NCBI GenBank assembly: GCA_034508935.3 | Contig: CM067448.1 | Coordinates: 1,360,418-1,424,417, forward strand | Origin: Berghia stephanieae | Lineage: Eukaryota; Mollusca; Gastropoda; Nudibranchia; Aeolidiidae | Reading direction: 5' to 3' | DNA length: 64,000 nt | In this document: piece after piece, positions 59,207-64,000 of the stretch | Numbering within the stretch: the stretch's first letter is position 1 | Layout of the letters: the number at the start of each line of letters is the position of its first letter | Made by a program: the position numbers and the translations under genes | The notes under the pieces: model-generated | Told to the model about the DNA's origin: nothing | Databases searched by the model: none | Seen by the model: only the letters and a program-made list of their open reading frames with translations

Positions 59207-59720
59207 CATGGCGGGTGCGTTATCGTCAATGTCCGCAATGACAGTGGGTCTGACAAAATAGCCTTGGGTGAAAAAGAGAAAACAGGTAGACAAAAAAATC
59301 ATTAAAAACTCATCTTATAAAAAACATATTTTTTTATTCTCACTCAATCTAGAGATTTTTGCTACTTTTCAAAATTGGAAAAAATGTATAAAAAATGAGC
59401 ATGTACATTTAGTTTTATTCCAACTACCATTCACATGTAAAAACTATAAACATGAGCTTTGATACTACCGCCTATAATTTGTCTCAGAAAAAATGTGATA
59501 AATAAATAGGCAGGGGTAAAAGTCACCCGGTTAAACAACAACCCGGTTAAACAACAGATATTATCGGTGTTAGGGTTGAGTGAGTTAATAAACACACATC
59601 GTGAAAAAAATTAAAATAATTCTCAATGTTTTTTTCTATTTTCACCGATGAGTTTCAGGGGAAAAAAATAAATGGATATAAAAACAAATGAGTTCATTAT
59701 TATTATTATCTTTTGTGCAA
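59207..59720 (-). repeat. Inverted duplication B, left arm (with part of exon 8)
   Basis: Reverse complement of about 62448-62960, about 3% diverged. The joint with satellite A shares CATG (59207-59210). It holds an antisense piece of exon 8 (59207-59269) whose acceptor dinucleotide reads AA instead of AG, and a 20-bp tandem insertion (ACCCGGTTAAACAACA repeated) absent from the other arm. Confidence 0.92.
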
Positions 59721-60162
59721 GATTTCACACAATTCCTAACAATGAGATTTCACACAATTCCTAACAATGAGATTTCACACAATTCCTAACAATGAGATTT
59801 CACACAATTCCTTACAATGAGATTTCACACAATTCCTAACAATGAGATTTCACACAATTCCTAACAATGAGATTTCACACAATTCCTAACAATGAGATTT
59901 CACACAATTCCTAACAATGAGATTTCACACAATTTCTAACAATGAGATTTCACACAATTTCTAACAATGAGATTTCACATAATTCCTAACAATGAGATTT
60001 CACACAATTTCTAACAATGAGATTTCACATAATTTCTAACAATGAGATTTCACACAATTTCTAACAATGAGATTTCACACAATTTCTAACAATGAGATTT
60101 CACAAATCTAACAATGAGAATTTCACATACATTTCTAAGAATGGAATCTCACATTTTAACAT
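59721..60162. repeat. 25-bp satellite B, inverted block
   Basis: About 18 units in the opposite orientation (CAATGAGATTTCACACAATT plus CCTAA), eroding towards the pivot near 60170. Confidence 0.95.
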
Positions 60163-60177
60163 GAATTTTCAAAATTC
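60163..60177. repeat. Palindromic pivot
   Basis: GAATTTTCAAAATTC, a perfect 7+7 palindrome with one central base, extended imperfectly by CATG on each side. Satellite B switches orientation exactly here. Confidence 0.8.
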
Positions 60178-60185
60178 TCATGAAG

Positions 60186-62455
60186 AATTGTGTGAAATCT
60201 CATTGTTAGAATTGTGTGAAATCTCATTGTTAGAATTGGTTGAAATCTCATGTTAGGAATTGTGTGAAATTCATTGTAAGGAATGTGTTGAAATCTCATT
60301 GTTAGAAATTGTTGTGAAATCTCATTGTAGAATTGTGTGAAATCTCATTGTAAGGAATTGTGTGAAATCTCATTGTAAGAATTGTGTGAAATCTCATTGT
60401 TAGGAATTGTGTGAAATCTCATTGTTAGGAATTGTGTGAAATCTCATTGTAAGGAATTGTGTGAAATCTCATTGTAAGGAATTGTGTGAAATCTCATTGT
60501 TAGGAATTGTGTGAAATCTCATTGTAAGGAATTGTGTGAAATCTCATGTAGAATGTGTAAATCTTGTAGATGTTAAATCTCATTGTTAGGAATTGTGTGA
60601 AATCTCATTGTAAGGAATTGTGTGAAATCTCATTGTAAGGAATTGTGTGAAATCTCATTGTTAGGAATTGTGTGAAATCTCATTGTAAGGAATTGTGAAA
60701 TCTCATTGTAAGGAATTGTGTGAAATCTCATTGTTAGGAATTGTGTGAAATCTCATTGTAAGGAATTGTGTGAAATCTCATTGTAAGGAATTGTGTGAAA
60801 TCTCATTGTAAGGAATTGTGTGAAATCTCATTGTAGGAATTGTGTGAAATCTCATTGTAAGGAATTGTGTGAAATCTCATTGTTAGGAATTGTGTGAAAT
60901 CTCATTGTAAGGAATTGTGTGAAATCTCATTGTTAGGAATTGTGTGAAATCTCATTGTTAGGAATTGTGTGAAATCTCATTGTAAGGAATTGTGTGAAAT
61001 CTCATTGTTAGGAATTGTGTGAAATCTCATTGTTAGGAATTGTGTGAAATCTCATTGTAAGGAATTTGTGTGAAATCTCATTGTTAGGAAATTGTGTGAA
61101 ATCTCATTGTTAGAATTGTGTGAAATCTCATTGTTAAGAATTTGTGAAATCTCATTGTTAGAATTGTGTGAAATCTCATTGTTAGGAATTGTGTGAAATC
61201 TCATTGTTAGGAATTGTGTGAAATCTCATTGTTAGAAATTTGTGAAATCTCATTGTTAGAATTGTGTGAAATCTCATTGTTAGAAATTGTGTGAAATCTC
61301 ATTGTTAGAAATTATGTGAAATCTCATTGTTAAATTTGTGAAATCTCATGTTAGAATGTGTGAAATCTCATTGTTAGGAATTATGTGAAATCTCATTGTT
61401 AGAATTGTGTGAAATCTCATTGTTAGAATTGTAAATCTCATGTAGAATTGTGAAATCTCATTGTTAGAAATTGTGTGAAATCTCATTTGTTAGGCAATTG
61501 TGTGTGAAATCTCATTGTTAGGAATTGTGTGAAATCTCATTGTTAGGAATTGTGTGAAATCTCATTGTTAGGAATTGTGTGAAATCTCATTGTTAGGAAT
61601 TGTGTGAAATCTCATTGTTAGGAATTGTGTGAAATCTCATTGTTAGGAATTGTGTGAAATCTCATTGTTAGGACTTGTGTGAAATCTCATTGTTAGGACA
61701 TTGTGTGAAATCTCATTGTTAGGAATTGTGTGAAATCTCATTGTTGTGTTAAATCATGTGTGTGAAATCTCATTGTTAGGAATTGTGTGAAATCTCATTG
61801 TTAGGACTTGTGTGAAATCTCATTGTTAGGACTTGTGTGAAATCTCATTGTTAGGAATTGTGTGAAATCTCATTGTTAGGAATTGTGTGAAATCTCATTG
61901 TTAGGAATTGTGTGAAATCTCATTGTTAGGAATTGTGTGAAATCTCATTGTTAGGAATTGTGTGAAATCTCATTGTTAGGAATTGTGTGAAATCTCATTG
62001 TTAGGAATTGTGTGAAATCTCATTGTTAGGAATTGTGTGAAATCTCATTGTTAGGAATTGTGTGAAATCTCATTGTTAGGAATTGTGTGAAATCTCATTG
62101 TTAGGAATTGTGTGAAATCTCATTGTTAGGAATTGTGTGAAATCTCATTGTTAGGAATTGTGTGAAATCTCATTGTTAGGAATTGTGTGAAATCTCATTG
62201 TTAGGAATTGTGTGAAATCTCATTGTTAGGAATTGTGTGAAATCTCATTGTTAGGAATTGTGGTGAAATCTCATTGTTGAAGGGAAATTATTGTTAGATG
62301 TGAAATCTCATTGTTAGGAATTGTGTGAAATCTCATTGTTAGGAATTGTGTGAAATCTCATTGTTAGGAATTGTGTGAAATCTCATTGTTAGGAATGTGT
62401 GTGAAATCTCATGTTGGGAATTGTAAATCTCATTGTTAGGAATTGTGTGAAATCT
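60186..62455. repeat. 25-bp satellite B, second block
   Basis: About 90 units in the original orientation; corrupted at 60190-60300, 60540-60580, 61320-61450 and 61735-61765, very regular at 61780-62250. Confidence 0.97.
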
Positions 62456-62960
62456 TGCACCAAAGATAATAATAATAATAAACTCATTTGTTTTTATATC
62501 CATTTATTTTTTCCCCTGAAACTCATCAGTGAAAATAGAAAAAAACATTGAGAATTATTTTAATTTTTTTAACGATGTGTGTTTATTAACTCACTCAACC
62601 CTAACACCGACAATATCTGTTGTTTACCCGGGTTACTTTTACCCCTGCCTATTTATTTATCACATTTTTCTGAGACAAATTATAGGCGGTAGTATCAAAG
62701 CTAATGTTTTTAGTATTTACATGTGAATGGTAGTTGGAATAAAACTAAATGTACATGCTCATTTTTTATACATTTTTTCCAATTTTGAAAAGTAGCAAAA
62801 ATCTCTAGATTGAGTGAGTTAAGAATAAAAAAATATGTTTTTTATAAGATGAGTTTTTAATGATTTTTTTGTCTACCTGCTTTCTCTTTTTCACCCAGGG
62901 CTATTTTGTCAGACCCACTGTCATTGCGGACATTGACGATAACGCACCCGCCATGAGGGA
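62448..62960 (+). repeat. Inverted duplication B, right arm
   Basis: Unique intron 7 sequence and the start of exon 8; partner of 59207-59720. Confidence 0.92.
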
Positions 62961-63011
62961 AGAAATCTTTGGGCCCGTCACGTGTGTGGTTCCTTTGATG
63001 ATGAGAATGAG
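62899..63011 (+). CDS. ALDH8A1: ALDH8A1-like, coding exon 8 (one base short)
   Basis: Acceptor CACCCAG, donor GTAGGA at 63012. Encodes GYFVRPTVIADIDDNAPAMR, then EEIFGPVTCVVPF, after which the frame breaks: CCTTTGATGATG has one T fewer than the partial duplicate at 63644-63715 (CCTTTTGATGATG), which reads on as DDENE as the family requires. This may be a consensus error in a T run or a true mutation; in the second case the allele is null. Confidence 0.85.
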
Positions 63012-63643
63012 GTAGGAATGGGCTTGCAATATTGTAGACCTGTAAATTCTCAGTCAATTAACTGGAATCAGTCAATTCGTCAAATTCAAATATTTTTAAA
63101 AAGGAAAGAAAGAAATGAAGAAGAAAGAAAGAATTCATGAATCGTAGTCGAATGACCGTAAAGTAATTAGGAACGTTCCACAGCGCTACGCATAGCTCAA
63201 GGGCCGTTTATATTTATGATGGATATATTACCACGGCTAAGCGACGCTTCTTAGAATTGCCGTGTCTGAACACACCCCAGTGTATTTTCACACAGGAATG
63301 TTCCACAGTGCTACGCATAGCTCAAGGGCCGTTTATATTTATGATGGATATATTGCCACGGCTAAGCGACGCTTCTTAGAATTGCCATGTCTGAACACAC
63401 CCCAGTGTATTTTCACACAGGAATGTTCCACAGTGCTACGCATAGCTCAAGGGCCGTTTATATTTATGATGGATATATTGCCACGGCTAAGCGACGCTTC
63501 TTAGAATTGCCGTGTCTGAACACACCCCAGTGTATTTTCACACAGGAATGTTCCACAGTGCTACGCATAGCTCAAGGGCCGTTTATATTTACGATGGATA
63601 TATTGCCACGGCTAAGTGACGCTTCTTAGAATTGCCGTGTCTG
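62941..63643. repeat. 703-bp tandem duplication, first unit
   Basis: From AACGCACCCGCC in exon 8 through the donor, 158 bp of intron and a 125-bp repeat array; the second unit starts at 63644 and runs off the window. Confidence 0.9.
63170..63643. repeat. 125-bp tandem repeat, about 3.8 copies
   Basis: Units starting GGAAYGTTCCACAG at 63170, 63295, 63420 and 63545. The period is not a multiple of 3, so the small repeated frames are not coding. Confidence 0.93.
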
Positions 63644-63715
63644 AACGCACCCGCCATGAGGGAAGAAATCTTTGGGCCCGTCACGTGTGTGGTTCCTTTT
63701 GATGATGAGAATGAG
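63644..63715 (+). pseudogene. Partial duplicate of exon 8 (3' part)
   Basis: Last 72 bp of exon 8 with its donor, in the intact frame, but without the acceptor or 5' part: fused to the 125-bp repeat at GTCTGAACGCACCCGCC, where the two sequences share AAC-CACCC. It could be the undamaged piece of the other haplotype. Confidence 0.85.
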
Positions 63716-64000
63716 GTAGGAATGGGCTTGCAATATTGTAGACCTGTAAATTCTCAGTCAATTAACTGGAATCAGTCAATTCGTCAAATTCAAATATTTT
63801 TAAAAAGGAAAGAAAGAAATGAAGAAGAAAGAAAGAATTCATGAATCGTAGTCGAATGACCGTAAAGTAATTAGGAACGTTCCACAGCGCTACGCATAGC
63901 TCAAGGGCCGTTTATATTTATGATGGATATATTGCCACGGCTAAGCGACGCTTCTTAGAATTGCCGTGTCTGAACACACCCCAGTGTATTTTCACAAAGG
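63716..64000. repeat. 703-bp tandem duplication, second unit (cut by window end)
   Basis: Repeats 63012-63297 almost base for base, including the start of another 125-bp array. Confidence 0.9.

Noticed and set aside
46232-59305. Very long open frames (up to about 1050 codons) in the 44-bp satellite
   Set aside because: They follow from a stop-free unit whose length is not a multiple of 3; all frames give the same cycle, and no start, splice or domain evidence exists.
54272-62455. CRISPR-like array of regularly spaced repeats
   Set aside because: Satellite B is a head-to-tail 25-bp tandem repeat with no unique spacers, in a eukaryotic intron.
63262-63629. Small protein repeated in the 125-bp array
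   Set aside because: The period is not a multiple of 3 and the frame changes between units; part of an intronic tandem repeat.

Overview
This is eukaryotic, animal DNA: spliced genes with GT-AG introns, tRNA-derived SINEs, non-LTR retrotransposons, hAT and TTAA-type DNA transposons, and abundant micro-, mini- and satellite repeats. The protein relatives and the style of the repeats point to a lophotrochozoan, most likely a gastropod mollusc; the species is inference only. Tandem repeats make up roughly a third of the 64 kb. The only host genes I can support are two, both on the plus strand.

Gene 1 (3774-12572, three coding exons) encodes a neuralized-like protein of the NEURL2/Ozz type: a neuralized homology domain plus a C-terminal SOCS-box-like tail. 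Its introns hold a broken LINE split by a hAT element with a perfect 8-bp target duplication, a second hAT-like MITE, a third short hAT-like element, SINEs and simple repeats. Gene 2 (32189 to beyond the window end, eight coding exons seen) encodes an ALDH8A1-type aldehyde dehydrogenase (2-aminomuconate semialdehyde dehydrogenase, kynurenine pathway). Its first intron holds a 7.4-kb TTAA-flanked, Kolobok-like transposon that itself contains an RTE-like LINE, a SINE and microsatellites. Its later introns hold a 44-bp satellite and a 25-bp satellite.

Region by region: 1-3700, a 529-bp SINE-like retroposon with a 14-bp target duplication, a TIR element, a SINE and TTC/CTC repeats; 3.7-12.6 kb, the NEURL2-like gene; 13.4-20.2 kb, a 36-bp satellite interrupted by an apparently intact CR1-type LINE on the minus strand; 21-31.8 kb, successive minisatellites (19, 99, 71, 26 bp), a LINE remnant, CT/CA/CTA/GAT microsatellites and another retroposon copy; 32.2-64 kb, the ALDH8A1-like gene.

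The points most worth a second look are: (1) in the intact LINE, ORF1 and ORF2 lie in the same frame, separated by a single UGA followed by CUA, the best known animal read-through context; (2) the 3' part of the ALDH gene carries two linked inverted duplications that place antisense copies of exons 6 and 8 inside intron 7, with short microhomologies at the joints and a palindromic pivot; (3) exon 8 lacks one T relative to a partial tandem copy about 700 bp downstream; (4) an unclassified SINE-like family with a constant 5' end, a 3' hairpin and a clean target duplication. The copies in the inverted arms differ by substitutions, so they are not simply one molecule read twice. Collapsed or mis-joined haplotypes remain a serious alternative.
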